From positions 2,542,001 through 2,606,000 of the forward strand of contig NZ_CP155073.1 in NCBI RefSeq assembly GCF_039621805.1: a stretch of DNA of 64,000 nucleotides, read 5' to 3'. Numbering within the stretch: position 1 is the stretch's first letter; the number at the start of each line of letters is the position of its first letter. This stretch comes from Paraburkholderia sp. PREW-6R. Lineage in GTDB: Bacteria > Pseudomonadota > Gammaproteobacteria > Burkholderiales > Burkholderiaceae. Below are positions 53,526 to 63,805 of this stretch, piece after piece. The translations under genes were made by a program, and so were the position numbers. Below the pieces are notes generated by a model that made no database searches, was not told where the DNA came from, and saw nothing but the letters and a program-made list of their open reading frames with translations.

Positions 53526-54662
53526 ATGACGCTCGCCTCCACTCAAGAGATCATTGCCGAACTGAAAGCAGGCCGGATGGTGATCCTCGTCGACGAAGAA
53601 GACCGCGAAAACGAGGGCGACCTCGTCATTGCCGCCGAATTCGTCACGCCGGAAGCGATCAACTTCATGGCTCGCTATGGTCGTGGCCTGATCTGTCTGA
53701 CGCTTACGCAGGAACGGTGCAAGCTGCTGAACCTGCCGCTCATGACCTACCGCAACGGCACGCAGTACGGCACTGCGTTCACGGTCAGCATCGAAGCCGC
53801 CGAAGGCGTCACCACCGGCATCTCGGCAGCCGACCGCGCCCGCACGATCGCTGCGGCGGTCGCACCGGACGCGAAGGCCGACCACATCGTGCAGCCGGGC
53901 CACGTGTTCCCGATCATGGCGCAACCCGGCGGCGTGCTGGTCCGCGCGGGGCACACCGAGGCGGGCTGCGACTTCACTGCACTGGCGGGCCTCACGCCGG
54001 CCGCAGTGATCTGCGAGGTCATCAAGGACGACGGCACGATGGCGCGCCTGCCCGACCTGATGGAGTTCGCGAAGGAGCACGCGCTGAAAATCGGCACGAT
54101 TGCAGACCTCATCCACTATCGCAGCCGCACCGAGTCGATCGTCGAACGTATTTGCGAACGCACCATGCAAACGGCGCACGGCCCGTTTCGCGCCGTCATG
54201 TATCTCGACCAGCCAAGCGGCCAGCCCCATATCGCGCTGGTGCGCGGCACGCCTTGCACGGATCAGGACACGCTTGTGCGCGTGCACGAACCGCTGTCGG
54301 TGCTGGATCTGCTCGAAGTCGGCGAGTCCACCCATTCGTGGACGCTCGATGCCGCGATGAAGGAAATCGCCGCGCGCAACTGCGGCGTGATTGTGCTGCT
54401 GAACTGCGGCGACTCGAAAGATCATCTGATCGACGTGTTCAAGGCATTCGACTCGAAGGAAAAGGCGCAGGCGCTCAAGCGCCGTCCGGTCGACTTCAAG
54501 ACTTACGGCATCGGCGCGCAGATTTTGCGCGAGCTCGGCGTCGGCAAGATGCAGGTGTTGTCGAACCCGCGCAAGCTGGGCAGCATGTCAGGCTATGGCC
54601 TCGAAGTTACAGGCTTCGTGCCGATGCCCGGCAGCGCCGCGCAGGCAGCGCAACTCGGCTGA
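53526..54662 (+). CDS. ribB: 3,4-dihydroxy-2-butanone-4-phosphate synthase with degenerate GTP cyclohydrolase II domain (RibBX type)
   Basis: 378 residues. The N-terminal RibB domain is intact: [13 protein letters not shown] (acidic catalytic loop) and [10 protein letters not shown]. The C-terminal part (about 205-370) aligns with GTP cyclohydrolase II, but the zinc motif with three Cys (the RVHSECLTGD...RCDCG region) is replaced by [12 protein letters not shown] and WTLDAAM, and the arginine-containing active loop is lost. This is the RibBX arrangement described in proteobacteria; GTP cyclohydrolase activity must come from a separate RibA. Confidence 0.94.
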   Translation: MTLASTQEIIAELKAGRMVILVDEEDRENEGDLVIAAEFVTPEAINFMARYGRGLICLTLTQERCKLLNLPLMTYRNGTQYGTAFTVSIEAAEGVTTGISAADRARTIAAAVAPDAKADHIVQPGHVFPIMAQPGGVLVRAGHTEAGCDFTALAGLTPAAVICEVIKDDGTMARLPDLMEFAKEHALKIGTIADLIHYRSRTESIVERICERTMQTAHGPFRAVMYLDQPSGQPHIALVRGTPCTDQDTLVRVHEPLSVLDLLEVGESTHSWTLDAAMKEIAARNCGVIVLLNCGDSKDHLIDVFKAFDSKEKAQALKRRPVDFKTYGIGAQILRELGVGKMQVLSNPRKLGSMSGYGLEVTGFVPMPGSAAQAAQLG

Positions 54663-54711
54663 GCGACCATTCACGCGTTTCGCGCCCACTCAAAAACATT
54701 ACGGAATTCAC

Positions 54712-55218
54712 ATGGAAATCGGACAATACCAACCGAACCTCGACGGCGACGGACTACGCATCGGCATCGTCCAGGCGCGCTTTAACGAACCCGTTTGCAA
54801 CGGTCTTGCTGACTCGTGCATCGAAGAACTGGAGCGTCTGGGCGTCACCGGTGAAGACGTGCTGCTCGTCACCGTGCCGGGCGCGCTGGAAATCCCGCTG
54901 GCTTTGCAAAAGCTCGCTGAAAGCGCGCAGTTCGACGCACTGATCGCACTCGGCGCGGTGATTCGCGGCGAGACGTATCACTTCGAACTGGTGTCGAACG
55001 AAAGCGGCGCGGGCATCACACGTATCGGCCTCGACTTCGGCATTCCGGTGGCGAATGCCGTGCTGACCACCGAAAACGACGAGCAGGCCGTGGCGCGCAT
55101 GGCCGAGAAGGGTCGCGATGCGGCACGCGTGGCTGTCGAAATGGCCAATCTCGCAGTCGCGCTCGAACAGCTCGGCGGCGACGATGAGGAAGAAGACGAA
55201 GAAGAGGAAGAAGCATGA
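54712..55218 (+). CDS. ribH: 6,7-dimethyl-8-ribityllumazine synthase
   Basis: 168 residues from ATG 54712. [43 protein letters not shown] and FGVLTTEN-like [14 protein letters not shown] are the family motifs. An acidic C-terminal tail ([12 protein letters not shown]) is unusual compared with most RibH proteins and would cover the surface of the icosahedral particle. Overlaps nusB by ATGA. Confidence 0.95.
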   Translation: MEIGQYQPNLDGDGLRIGIVQARFNEPVCNGLADSCIEELERLGVTGEDVLLVTVPGALEIPLALQKLAESAQFDALIALGAVIRGETYHFELVSNESGAGITRIGLDFGIPVANAVLTTENDEQAVARMAEKGRDAARVAVEMANLAVALEQLGGDDEEEDEEEEEA

Positions 55219-55649
55219 AGAGCGCACGTCGACGCTCCCGCGAACTGGCCACGCAGGGGCTTTATCAGTGGCTGCTGTCGGGCTCGTCCGGCGGTGAAAT
55301 CGACGCGCAACTGCGCGGCGCTCAAGGTTTCGACAAGGCTGACCTCGATCACCTGAACGCCGTTCTGCATGGCGTGATCCGTGATTCAGAAGCGCTGTCC
55401 GCTGCGATCGCGCCGTGCCTCGATCGTCCGATCGACCAGCTTTCGCCGGTCGAACGCGCGGTGTTGCTCGTCGCGGCGTTCGAACTGAAGAACCAGCTGG
55501 ACATTCCGTATCGCGTGATCATCAATGAAGCAGTCGAGCTTGCCAAGACGTTTGGCGGCGCGGACGGCTACAAATACGTGAATGGCGTACTGGACAAGCT
55601 GTCGGCGCAATTGCGCCCCGATGAAACGCAGGCTGCGCGCAAGCATTGA
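55215..55649 (+). CDS. nusB: Transcription antitermination factor NusB
   Basis: 144 residues. [25 protein letters not shown] opening and the C-terminal helical bundle with [16 protein letters not shown] and [12 protein letters not shown]. Part of the boxA-binding NusB-S10 complex for rRNA antitermination. Conserved coupling with ribH. Confidence 0.95.
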   Translation: MKSARRRSRELATQGLYQWLLSGSSGGEIDAQLRGAQGFDKADLDHLNAVLHGVIRDSEALSAAIAPCLDRPIDQLSPVERAVLLVAAFELKNQLDIPYRVIINEAVELAKTFGGADGYKYVNGVLDKLSAQLRPDETQAARKH

Positions 55650-55699
55650 GGATGCGTGACGCAAGCCGGCACCGCCGCTTCTGAACTGGATCTGATTGT

Positions 55700-56896
55700 A
55701 TGAACTCCGTAACCGAACCTCTGGTGCGGCTTGCTGCACGCGTCGATGCCATCCAGCCTTTCTATGTGATGGAACTGGCCAAGGAGGCAGCACTCCTTGA
55801 ACGCGATGGACGCGACATCATCCATATGGGAATCGGCGAGCCCGACTTCACCGCACCCGAGCCGGTTATCGAAGCGGCCGCAAACGCGCTGCGCCGCGGC
55901 GTGACGCAGTACACCAGCGCGCTCGGTCTGCATGCGCTGCGGGAAGCCATTTCCGCGCATTACGCTGCGTTCTACGGCGTCGAGGTCGATCCGGCGCGGA
56001 TCGTCGTGACGGCAGGCGCGTCGGCCGCGTTGTTGCTGGCCTGCGCGGCGCTCGTGGATCGCGACGACGAAGTGCTGATGCCCGACCCATGCTATCCGTG
56101 CAACCGGCATTTCGTGATCGCCGCGGAAGGCAAGCCGGTCATGGTGCCGAGCGGGCCGGCGGAACGCTTCCAGCTGACTGCCGCGGACGTCGAACGCTTG
56201 TGGAACGAGCGCACGCGCGGCGTGCTGCTGGCTTCGCCATCGAACCCCACGGGCACGTCGATCGAGCCGGCGGAACTCGAACGCATCGTGAAGGCCGTGC
56301 GGGCGCGCGGCGGCTTTACGATCGTCGACGAGATCTATCAGGGTCTGAGCTACGACGCAAAGCCCGTTTCGGCGCTTTCCTTCGGCAACGACGTCGTCAC
56401 GGTCAACAGTTTCTCCAAGTACTTCAATATGACGGGCTGGCGCCTCGGCTGGCTGGTCGTGCCGCCCGGCATGGTCAGCGCATTCGAGAAGCTCGCGCAG
56501 AACCTGTTCATTTGCGCGTCGGCGCTTGCCCAGCATGCGGCGCTGGCGTGCTTTGAACCTGAGACGATCGCGATCTACGAGGCGCGGCGCGAGGAATTCA
56601 AACGACGCCGCGATTTCATCGCCCCCGCATTGGAGTCGCTCGGCTTTTCAGTGCCGGTCATGCCTGACGGCGCGTTTTACGTGTATGCGCATTGCCGCAC
56701 CGTCGCGCATGCGGCCGCCGGCGATAGCGCGGCGCTGACCAAGGCGATGTTGCACGACGCGGGCGTGGTGCTGGTGCCGGGCATGGACTTCGGTACGCAT
56801 GCGCCGAAGGACTACATCCGGCTTTCCTATGCAACCGCCTATCCGAAGCTGGAGGAAGCGGTCGACCGATTGGCCAGGCTCTTCGGCCGGCATTGA
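55700..56896 (+). CDS. PLP-dependent class I/II aminotransferase
   Basis: 398 residues. IIHMGIGEPDFTAPEPV opening, VTAGASAALLLACAA, SPSNPTGTSIEP, and the PLP Lys in NSFSKYFNMTGWRLGW, with the C-terminal Arg in YIRLSYATAY. Belongs to the AspC/AlaA-type fold I family; the exact amino-acid substrate cannot be read from sequence. Follows nusB by 50 bases and is closed by a terminator. Confidence 0.9.
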   Translation: MNSVTEPLVRLAARVDAIQPFYVMELAKEAALLERDGRDIIHMGIGEPDFTAPEPVIEAAANALRRGVTQYTSALGLHALREAISAHYAAFYGVEVDPARIVVTAGASAALLLACAALVDRDDEVLMPDPCYPCNRHFVIAAEGKPVMVPSGPAERFQLTAADVERLWNERTRGVLLASPSNPTGTSIEPAELERIVKAVRARGGFTIVDEIYQGLSYDAKPVSALSFGNDVVTVNSFSKYFNMTGWRLGWLVVPPGMVSAFEKLAQNLFICASALAQHAALACFEPETIAIYEARREEFKRRRDFIAPALESLGFSVPVMPDGAFYVYAHCRTVAHAAAGDSAALTKAMLHDAGVVLVPGMDFGTHAPKDYIRLSYATAYPKLEEAVDRLARLFGRH

Positions 56897-57032
56897 CGCC
56901 CGCCGCGACGATTGCGCTTGAACCCGTCTAACGCTGGCGACAGCTGATCGCCGCGCGAGTCGGAATCGCAGCTCCGGCGGCTCAGGCGCAAGTACTTAAA
57001 GTCCAAAACGCAAAGCGCCAGACGCCAGGCGC

Positions 57033-57063
57033 AAAAAAGGACGCCCGCAGGCGTCCTTTTTTT
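57033..57063. terminator. Bidirectional terminator between the aminotransferase and the transglycosylase
   Basis: AAGGACGCC / GGCGTCCTT stem with CGCA loop, A6 before and T7 after; serves two convergent genes. Confidence 0.88.
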
Positions 57064-57119
57064 CGTGCTCGATGCGACTTTCGTCACGCCTGCCATTCTG
57101 CTTCAAGCCGATCCCAGAC

Positions 57120-58322
57120 CTAAGCGCCCAACTCCGATGCCGAAGCAACATGCTTGGAAGCATTGGCGCTGGCATCGTCCTGGTCGGAAACTGGCGTCTT
57201 GGCGGGCGTCGCCGCGCCCAGCGGATGGCCGCCGTCAAGCGTCATCTGCACACGCTTGCCAACGGCCGGGGAAGCAGCCGCCGCGCTTGCGTTATTCGAT
57301 GCCGTCAGCACTGGCGCCTGCGGCGCATTGATCGGCACCTTGCGGCCACGCGCCACGTCACGCAAACGGCTACGCTCGGCCATCACCTTGGCGCCGTACC
57401 CGCCGTCGTCCTGCGACGTGGACCCGACATACAGACGCAGGCCACCCGGCAACGAGCCGCCACGTGCGATGCAGTCCTTCAGCACCAGCGCGCCGACCCT
57501 GATGTTCGCAAGCGGTTGGAGCGCCGCGCGCTGCCCGCCGAAATACTCGAACTTGTCCGAATGCACCTTGGACATGACCTGCATCAGCCCTTGTGCGCCG
57601 ACACCGCTCTCCGCGTACGGATTGAAGCCCGATTCGATTGCCATCACGGACAGCAGCAGAAGCGGATCGAGGCCGACTTCGCGGCCAGTGTCGAAAGCCG
57701 CCTTCACGAGTTCGCTGACAGGCTCCTGAGCGACGCGATAACGCCGCGACAGATAGGAGGCCACGAGATCCTGCTCATGGCTCGAAACCAGCACACGGTC
57801 GTCGCGCGCATCGGCTGACACACGTTGCGCTGGAATCAGGCTCGCCAACGCGGTGACGCTTTGCATCGTTCGCGGATCGAGCCCGTTCAACGCGGCGACG
57901 CCCATGCCGGGCGAGCCGCTGACGTCGAATGCGCCGTCGAAGCTGGCAGTGCTGACGGTTGCGACATTGCTGCCGTTGCCGTTTGCGGCAGTGGCAGCGT
58001 CGTTGCTGATCGAATTCGCGGACAGCGACTCGTCAGAAGACGAGTTGCCGGAGCCGCCGCCCGACGGACCGATAGCCGGCAGCGGGTTGCCTTGTAACAA
58101 GCGGGCCGGACCGGCTTGCACTGCAGCGGAAATGACCGGCATCAAGCGGGCGGCAAGGGTGCCGCGCAGGGCCGGCATCAGCCACAGTGCGACGGTCAGC
58201 ACGACAGCGATACCGCCGACGATGCTGAACAGGTGATGACTCATTTGCGTCCCGCGACGCAGCACACCACGCACGAACTGCGCAATCCGCTCATCGGGAC
58301 GCCACGATAACCAGGCGTTCAT
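57120..58322 (-). CDS. Membrane-anchored lytic transglycosylase (SLT domain)
   Basis: 400 residues. A transmembrane segment (FSIVGGIAVVLTVALWLMP) at about 33-50 is followed by a Ser/Gly/Asn-rich linker to about 130. The SLT domain spans about 220-310 with catalytic Glu in VMAIESGFNPYAES, GAQGLMQVM, and NIRVGALVLKDCI. The C-terminal 90 residues are Ala/Ser/Pro-rich and low in complexity. Cleaves peptidoglycan in the periplasm; the N-terminus is cytoplasmic. Confidence 0.9.
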   Translation of the reverse strand: MNAWLSWRPDERIAQFVRGVLRRGTQMSHHLFSIVGGIAVVLTVALWLMPALRGTLAARLMPVISAAVQAGPARLLQGNPLPAIGPSGGGSGNSSSDESLSANSISNDAATAANGNGSNVATVSTASFDGAFDVSGSPGMGVAALNGLDPRTMQSVTALASLIPAQRVSADARDDRVLVSSHEQDLVASYLSRRYRVAQEPVSELVKAAFDTGREVGLDPLLLLSVMAIESGFNPYAESGVGAQGLMQVMSKVHSDKFEYFGGQRAALQPLANIRVGALVLKDCIARGGSLPGGLRLYVGSTSQDDGGYGAKVMAERSRLRDVARGRKVPINAPQAPVLTASNNASAAAASPAVGKRVQMTLDGGHPLGAATPAKTPVSDQDDASANASKHVASASELGA

Positions 58323-58921
58323 TCAGATCTCCCATGTTGCATGATCTGCGAACTCCGCCGGAACGGGCGGCAATACGCGTTCGCAGAATCAAGACATCGC
58401 GCGCTCTGTCTGGTTAGGGCGCCGGCGACGTCGGGAAAACGGCAAATACCGTCTATGGGGAGCCATCCTGGAAGAGGACCGCGGCATGTCAAAAACATGC
58501 AGGCGCAGGCTCCCACGCGAAAAAACCAGCGTCGTCAGGCGCTGGTCAGGACATCAATCAAAGCCGTCAAAACCGTGCAGGGTCGGCATGCGGTGACGCG
58601 TTGCGTCGATAGGGACCGGGGGCAATGGTAAAAAGGTTCACGCCCTGCAACCAATGTCGACGGATTCTATGCACGGTTTTATAGATCGTCAACACTATAA
58701 ACTGGCAAATCTATAACTAATTGTAATAATGAACGGTGTTCAGCTGGTTCAAACCCGCGCGGCATGCGCCTTTCCACGTCTCGCCAGTCCTCCGTTCGGC
58801 CAAAGACGTTTGGTCGATCTACGTGCGCTATCTAACACAGGTAAAATCGACAATCTTTTTCAGCTGCGCGACATCGCGCCGCGTCCTCTTTCGCCGCTTG
58901 CGCGGCAGTGAAGTGCACCGA
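58323..58921. other. Intergenic region upstream of ubiD
   Basis: 599 bases. From 58665 to 58735 the sequence is A+T-rich, with an inverted repeat TATAGAT (58680-58686) / ATCTATA (58709-58715) that could be an operator or promoter element. The in-frame extension of ubiD back to 58736 is not supported. No other gene seen. Confidence 0.45.
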
Positions 58922-60490
58922 ATGAAATACAAAGACCTGCGTGATTTCGTCAGCCGTCTGGAGGCAATCGGGGAACTGCGCCGTATCTCGCAAAACGTAT
59001 CGCCTGTCCTGGAAATGACCGAAGTGTGCGATCGCGTGCTCCGCGCCGGCGGCCCTGCGCTGTTGTTTGAGGGACAGCGGGACCATATGTTTCCTGTGCT
59101 CGGCAATCTGTTTGGCACGCCGCGCCGCGTCGCGTTGGGAATGGGCATCGACGCCGAGCCGGGCGCGGGAGACAGCGCAGCATTGGAGTCGTTGCGCGAC
59201 GTCGGACGGCTACTCTCAGCGTTGAAGGAGCCAGAGCCGCCCAAGGGCCTTAAGGACGCGGGCAAGCTGCTCTCGCTCGCAAAGGCAGTGTGGGACATGG
59301 CGCCCAAAACCGTCAGCGCGCCGCCATGCCAGGAAATCGTCTGGGAGGGGCAAGACGTGGACCTTGCCAGGCTGCCTATTCAGACCTGCTGGCCGGGTGA
59401 TGCAGGGCCGCTTATCACATGGGGTCTGACCGTCACAAAGGGCCCAAATAAGAGCCGACAAAATTTAGGCATATATCGCCAGCAGCTGATCGGACGCAAC
59501 AAACTGATCATGCGATGGCTCGCGCATCGCGGTGGCGCGCTCGATTTTCGCGAGTTTGCGCTCCAGCATCCGGGCAAGCCATATCCCGTTGCGGTCGTGC
59601 TTGGCGCCGACCCGGCCACCATTCTGGGCGCGGTCACGCCGGTGCCCGACACGCTCTCCGAATACCAGTTCGCCGGACTGCTGCGCGGCGGCCGCACGGA
59701 GTTGGCCAAGTGCATCACACCGGGCGTCGACGTATTGCAGGTGCCGGCGCGCGCAGAGATTGTGCTCGAAGGTTTCATCTACCCTCAGGAAGGCGCACCC
59801 TCGCCCGCCCCGGCCGGCGCACCGCCGCGTCCCGCCAAAGGCGCCTCGGCGGCTTATGAGCATGCGCTGGAAGGTCCGTATGGCGACCACACCGGCTACT
59901 ACAACGAACAGGAGTGGTTTCCCGTCTTCACGGTCGAGCGCATCACCATGCGGCGCGATGCGATCTACCACTCCACCTACACCGGCAAACCGCCCGACGA
60001 ACCCGCCGTGCTCGGCGTCGCGCTGAACGAAGTGTTCGTGCCGCTGCTGCAGAAACAGTTCACCGAGATCACCGACTTCTATTTGCCGCCCGAAGGTTGC
60101 AGTTACCGGATGGCCATCGTGCAGATGAAGAAGAGCTACCCTGGCCACGCAAAGCGCGTGATGTTCGGCGTGTGGAGCTTCTTGCGTCAGTTCATGTACA
60201 CCAAGTTCATCGTCGTCGTGGACGAGGACGTGAATATTCGCGACTGGAAGGAAGTGATCTGGGCGATCACCACGCGTATCGACCCTGCGCGCGACACCGT
60301 GCTGGTCGATCGGACGCCCATCGACTATCTCGACTTCGCGTCGCCGGTGGCGGGCCTCGGCTCGAAGATGGGCCTTGACGCCACTAACAAGTGGCCCGGC
60401 GAAACCGATCGCGAGTGGGGTCGCCCGATCGTCATGGACGATGCGGTCAAGCAGCGCGTCGATAACCTGTGGAACGAGCTCGGCCTGTAA
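58922..60490 (+). CDS. ubiD: 4-hydroxy-3-polyprenylbenzoate decarboxylase (UbiD)
   Basis: 522 residues from ATG 58922, somewhat longer than the usual 490 because of Pro/Ala-rich insert ([17 protein letters not shown], about 305-320). Motifs: [43 protein letters not shown] segment, DHTGYYN and the [16 protein letters not shown]-terminal part. Uses prenylated FMN made by UbiX to decarboxylate the ubiquinone precursor. Confidence 0.95.
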   Translation: MKYKDLRDFVSRLEAIGELRRISQNVSPVLEMTEVCDRVLRAGGPALLFEGQRDHMFPVLGNLFGTPRRVALGMGIDAEPGAGDSAALESLRDVGRLLSALKEPEPPKGLKDAGKLLSLAKAVWDMAPKTVSAPPCQEIVWEGQDVDLARLPIQTCWPGDAGPLITWGLTVTKGPNKSRQNLGIYRQQLIGRNKLIMRWLAHRGGALDFREFALQHPGKPYPVAVVLGADPATILGAVTPVPDTLSEYQFAGLLRGGRTELAKCITPGVDVLQVPARAEIVLEGFIYPQEGAPSPAPAGAPPRPAKGASAAYEHALEGPYGDHTGYYNEQEWFPVFTVERITMRRDAIYHSTYTGKPPDEPAVLGVALNEVFVPLLQKQFTEITDFYLPPEGCSYRMAIVQMKKSYPGHAKRVMFGVWSFLRQFMYTKFIVVVDEDVNIRDWKEVIWAITTRIDPARDTVLVDRTPIDYLDFASPVAGLGSKMGLDATNKWPGETDREWGRPIVMDDAVKQRVDNLWNELGL

Positions 60491-60538
60491 GCCGGTGGCG
60501 CGACAACACCAAGGACGATAGAGGGAGCAGTTGCGGGG

Positions 60539-61216
60539 ATGCACGCCTTTTCAATGATGTCGGACGGATTTTTTCTGTCGCTTTCGCTGTGTCTGGATAT
60601 TGGCCTCGTCAACGTCGCGATCATTTCGCTCACCTTATCGCATGGTTTCAAGCCCGGTTTCTGGCTTGGCCTGGGCTCCTGTGTCGGCGACCTGATTTAC
60701 GCCGCGCTCGCGCTGGCCGGCATGGCCGCATTGCTGCAGTTCGAGTCGGTGCGTTGGGTTGTCTGGATTGGCGGCGCCGCGATCTTGTTGTTTCTCACAT
60801 GGAAAATGGCCCGCGAGGCCATTTTCCCGGCGACCGCGCCGGCGGTGTCAGGCGAAACGGACGTGAACGCGCGGCACCTGTCTGCGTGGCGCGGCTTCTT
60901 TCGGGGCGTGTTGCTGGCGGTGTCGTCGCCCTCGGCGATCTTGTGGTTCGCGGCGGTAGGCGGCGCGCTGATTGCGAAAACCGGCGCAACGAGCGTCACC
61001 ACCGCACCCGTTTTCCTCGGCGGCTTTTTTCTCGGCGGCCTCTGCTGGACGCTCTTTATCTGCGGATTAGGAAGCCACGGGCGCAAACGCGCCGGCACCG
61101 GCCTGCTGCGCACATGTCATGTGCTGTCCGCCGTGCTCTTCGCCTACTTTTCGTACAGCGTGATTGTCAACGGGTATCGGGACCTGATCGTGCAAACCGT
61201 CCGAGCCGCGAGTTGA
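60539..61216 (+). CDS. LysE/RhtB-family amino-acid exporter
   Basis: 225 residues with about six transmembrane helices. LGLGSCVGDLIYAALALAG corresponds to the conserved G-x-G-D helix 2, and FRGVLLAVSSPSAILWFAAVG to the family's NP-motif helix (here SPSAIL rather than NPKAIL). Start at 60539 is uncertain; Met residues 6 and 7 are alternatives. Weakly coupled to ubiD (48 bases). Substrate unknown. Confidence 0.88.
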   Translation: MHAFSMMSDGFFLSLSLCLDIGLVNVAIISLTLSHGFKPGFWLGLGSCVGDLIYAALALAGMAALLQFESVRWVVWIGGAAILLFLTWKMAREAIFPATAPAVSGETDVNARHLSAWRGFFRGVLLAVSSPSAILWFAAVGGALIAKTGATSVTTAPVFLGGFFLGGLCWTLFICGLGSHGRKRAGTGLLRTCHVLSAVLFAYFSYSVIVNGYRDLIVQTVRAAS

Positions 61217-61246
61217 GCCGGCGCGATCGAGTAGGCCCATAAGCAA

Positions 61247-61284
61247 ACGGCGCAATCGCCGAAATGAAATGGCAATTGCGCCGT
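61247..61284. terminator. Hairpin between the LysE gene and the convergent secreted-protein gene
   Basis: Perfect 10-bp stem ACGGCGCAAT / ATTGCGCCGT with an inner GCC/GGC pairing; U-tracts are weak on both sides. Confidence 0.5.
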
Positions 61285-61315
61285 CGGTAAAAAACCTTAA
61301 AAAACTGCTATTAAA

Positions 61316-61612
61316 TTAGCGGCGATAATAACCGTGGCCGTAGTAGCCGTGATAATAGCCATGGTAGTACCCGTGGGGATAGTACGGTCGTCCATAGGGA
61401 TAATATCCGCCGACCGCAATAGCGGGCGGTGCGTAATAAACCGGCGGTGGAGGCGGCGGCGGTGCATAGTAGACCGGCGGCGGGGCAGCGTACACCGGAT
61501 ACGCCGGCGCGACTGGAACGCCAATGCCAATACCCACAGAAACATGCGCCTGCGCCGCTGTGGCACCCCCCACCAGCGCGGCAGCTACAACGAACGGAAT
61601 GATCTTCTTCAC
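61316..61612 (-). CDS. Small secreted Pro/Tyr/Gly/His-rich protein
   Basis: 98 residues. Signal peptide MKKIIPFVVAAALVGGATAAQA, then a short Val/Gly-rich stretch, a Pro/Tyr block (YYAPPPPPPPVYYAPP) and a C-terminal repeat of GYYHGYY units ending GYYRR. No Cys. Composition recalls cell-surface or metal-binding low-complexity proteins of Burkholderiales, but no function can be assigned. GGAG lies ahead of the start (CAGGAGAATAAAAGTG). Confidence 0.75.
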   Translation of the reverse strand: MKKIIPFVVAAALVGGATAAQAHVSVGIGIGVPVAPAYPVYAAPPPVYYAPPPPPPPVYYAPPAIAVGGYYPYGRPYYPHGYYHGYYHGYYGHGYYRR

Positions 61613-62038
61613 TTTTATTCTCCTGAGCTTCCACTAGGGTCGCCGACTTCGCATGACTTGCATGCCATGGAATAAATGTATCGAAAAAGACTTGGGGGCG
61701 TTGTGCGCATTTGTTGCAAATTGCAATTGCGCGCAATAACTTGTCGACAACAGGTAAGTCGCGCAACGCGTGCGGTTTTGAGGGCCAAAGGCGGGAGAGG
61801 CCTGGAACCTGAATGTCAGCGCCTCAAGCACACACCGGTAGCAGCGCTACGGGCTTAACGTCAGCCGCCCGTCTATCACAGTGGTAATGTTTAATTACAA
61901 ATTCGCTTCATTCCTGACAGCACGAAGCCGTCGCCCACGAAAAAATGCCCAGCGTAAATGGGCCGGGCATTGTCTGCTTCAACTGTATGAACCGTTAGCG
62001 TATGCAGGACGTCAGTGCGTCAGCCTACGAATGACGAC
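61613..62038. other. Intergenic region, nothing recognised
   Basis: 426 bases with mixed composition. Short ORFs on both strands overlap and none has a ribosome site with a plausible product. Confidence 0.4.
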
Positions 62039-62200
62039 TCAGCCTACCTTGATATACGCGAATTCCTTCGACACATTTGGCGGCACATAGGCGCCGCTGA
62101 TCCGCACGCGCGGCGTCAGCCGCTTCTTCTGATCCCACCACCGACGACGCTGCGAATGCGTCAGAAATCGCAAATGCTTTCGGTAAGAAAAAATATTCAT
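62039..62200 (-). CDS. Possible small basic protein of 53 residues
   Basis: ATG at 62200 with GGAG 7 bases upstream. The product begins MNIFSYRKHLRFLTHSQ, is rich in Arg/Lys/Trp in the middle and ends GAYVPPNVSKEFAYIKVG. The frame stays open upstream into the start of the divergent dehydrogenase gene, which is probably fortuitous. Could be a real small gene or a remnant. Confidence 0.35.
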   Translation of the reverse strand: MNIFSYRKHLRFLTHSQRRRWWDQKKRLTPRVRISGAYVPPNVSKEFAYIKVG

Positions 62201-62459
62201 GACTACGCTCCAGAATCTGACTGCGAGACGAAATACCAAAGACATCAACCGCGAAGCCGGCTCATTGAGACGCAAGCCACTCATGAGGAACATTCTGAGC
62301 AGTTTTCGCGCCCGCGTGAAGCGCGCGGCCGGATGAACGGGCGAGCGCGACATATCGCCAGCCGACTTGACGAGCGCCGCACGACCAAACGCACGCCGCA
62401 CATTGGCGGATGCGCGATACTTCTGCTTCCATTCAAACGTCCAGTCTGGAGCAGGCAAC

Positions 62460-63407
62460 ATGTCCCAGTCCTCATTGCCGCGCCTCGGTTTCATCGGTGC
62501 GGGGCGCCTTGCGCGCTGTCTGGCGCTCGGCTTCTCGCGAGCCGGCTATCCAGTCACGGCGGTGGCAAGCCGCACCGCCGCTTCGGCCCACCACCTCGCG
62601 AGCCAGACCGATCACTGCGTGGCATTCGGCGATCCCCAACAGGTGATCGACGCTGCCGATGTCATCTTTTTAACGGTTCCAGATGACAGCATCGGTACGA
62701 CAGCGCACACACTGAGATTCGGCGGACCGTCGGCCGCCACGTCGACTGCCGCGAACGGCAAGGCGCTCGTGCATTGCAGCGGCGCGTCGCCGGTAGATCT
62801 TTTGGCGCCCGCCCGCGATCAAGGGGCGGCGATTGGCGGCTTCCATCCACTGTATCTCTTCAGTGGCGATGCCGCCGACGTCGAGCGGATCGCCGGCTGC
62901 TCGGTGACGATCGAGGCCGACGGCGCCCTGAAAGACACGCTCACGGCGCTGGCCGTCGCGCTGGGTTGTCATCCGCTGTCGATCCCGCCGGGTGGCCGCA
63001 TGCTGTATCACGCGGCCGCGCACTACGCGGCCAGCTTTGCACTGTGCAGTCTCGCCGAATGCGTGACGCTCTGGCAGACGCTTGGCATGACCGAAGAAGA
63101 CGCGCTGCGCGCGCTGCTGCCCATGCTATCGGGCACGATCGAAGCCGCACGCGACAAGGGCTTGCCCAACGCGCTCGCGGGCCCCGTGTCGCGCGGCGAT
63201 ACGGGCGTCGTGCAAAAGCAGCTTGCGCTGCTCGAGAGCTTCGGCGGCGACCATGCCGCGCTGTACGGCTTGATGTCGCGGCGCGCGGTCGGTCTCGCCG
63301 AGCGGCGCGCGACGTCGCCCGCGGCAATCGAGGCGATTGCGAGCGTCGTCGAAGAATCGCTCGGGCGCTCGCTCATTCAGGCGGCGGCAGGTGCAAGCGC
63401 CAAGTAA
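62460..63407 (+). CDS. Rossmann-fold DUF2520 NAD(P)-binding protein
   Basis: 315 residues from ATG 62460 (GGAGC upstream). N-terminal dinucleotide site LGFIGAGRLARCLA, strand end VIFLTVPDDSIG, then HCSGASPVDLL and the IGGFHPLYLFSG segment typical of the DUF2520/Rossmann-like pair. The C-terminal helical domain is intact (AAAHYAASFALCSLAECVTL). Resembles ketopantoate- or F420-type reductases; substrate unknown. Confidence 0.9.
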   Translation: MSQSSLPRLGFIGAGRLARCLALGFSRAGYPVTAVASRTAASAHHLASQTDHCVAFGDPQQVIDAADVIFLTVPDDSIGTTAHTLRFGGPSAATSTAANGKALVHCSGASPVDLLAPARDQGAAIGGFHPLYLFSGDAADVERIAGCSVTIEADGALKDTLTALAVALGCHPLSIPPGGRMLYHAAAHYAASFALCSLAECVTLWQTLGMTEEDALRALLPMLSGTIEAARDKGLPNALAGPVSRGDTGVVQKQLALLESFGGDHAALYGLMSRRAVGLAERRATSPAAIEAIASVVEESLGRSLIQAAAGASAK

Positions 63408-63484
63408 GCCGTGATAATGTGACGTCCGGCGCCGCGCGCAATCCGCTGGCGCTACGCTTCGAGACCAACCGACGAGAACGCACA

Positions 63485-63805
63485 ATGATCAAGGTCAGCA
63501 TCCTCTATCCGTACCGGGAAAACGGCCACTTCGACGTGGACTACTACTGCGTCAACCATATGCCCCTTGCAGCGAAGCTGTTTGGGCCGTCGCTGAAAGG
63601 CTGGTCGGTCGACGTGGGCATCAACGCCGGGCCGCCTGGAACGCCGCCGCCGTACGTGGCCGCGGGGCATTTCCTGTTCGACAGCACGGAAGACTTTTAC
63701 AAGGTGTTCAAACCCGCTTCCGATCGGCTCATGGCGGACATTCCCAATTACACCGACGGCGGCAACGGCGCGATCCTGATCAGCGACATCAGGAAATCCG
63801 TGTGA
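63485..63805 (+). CDS. EthD-like small protein
   Basis: 106 residues, starting MIKVSILYPYRENGHFDVDYY and continuing with VNHMPLAAKLFGPSLKG, the pattern of EthD/ferredoxin-like dimeric alpha-beta barrel proteins. Ends with PNYTDGGNGAILISDIRKSV. Role unknown; EthD relatives accompany monooxygenases and cyclases. Lies 77 bases behind the DUF2520 gene. Confidence 0.85.
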   Translation: MIKVSILYPYRENGHFDVDYYCVNHMPLAAKLFGPSLKGWSVDVGINAGPPGTPPPYVAAGHFLFDSTEDFYKVFKPASDRLMADIPNYTDGGNGAILISDIRKSV

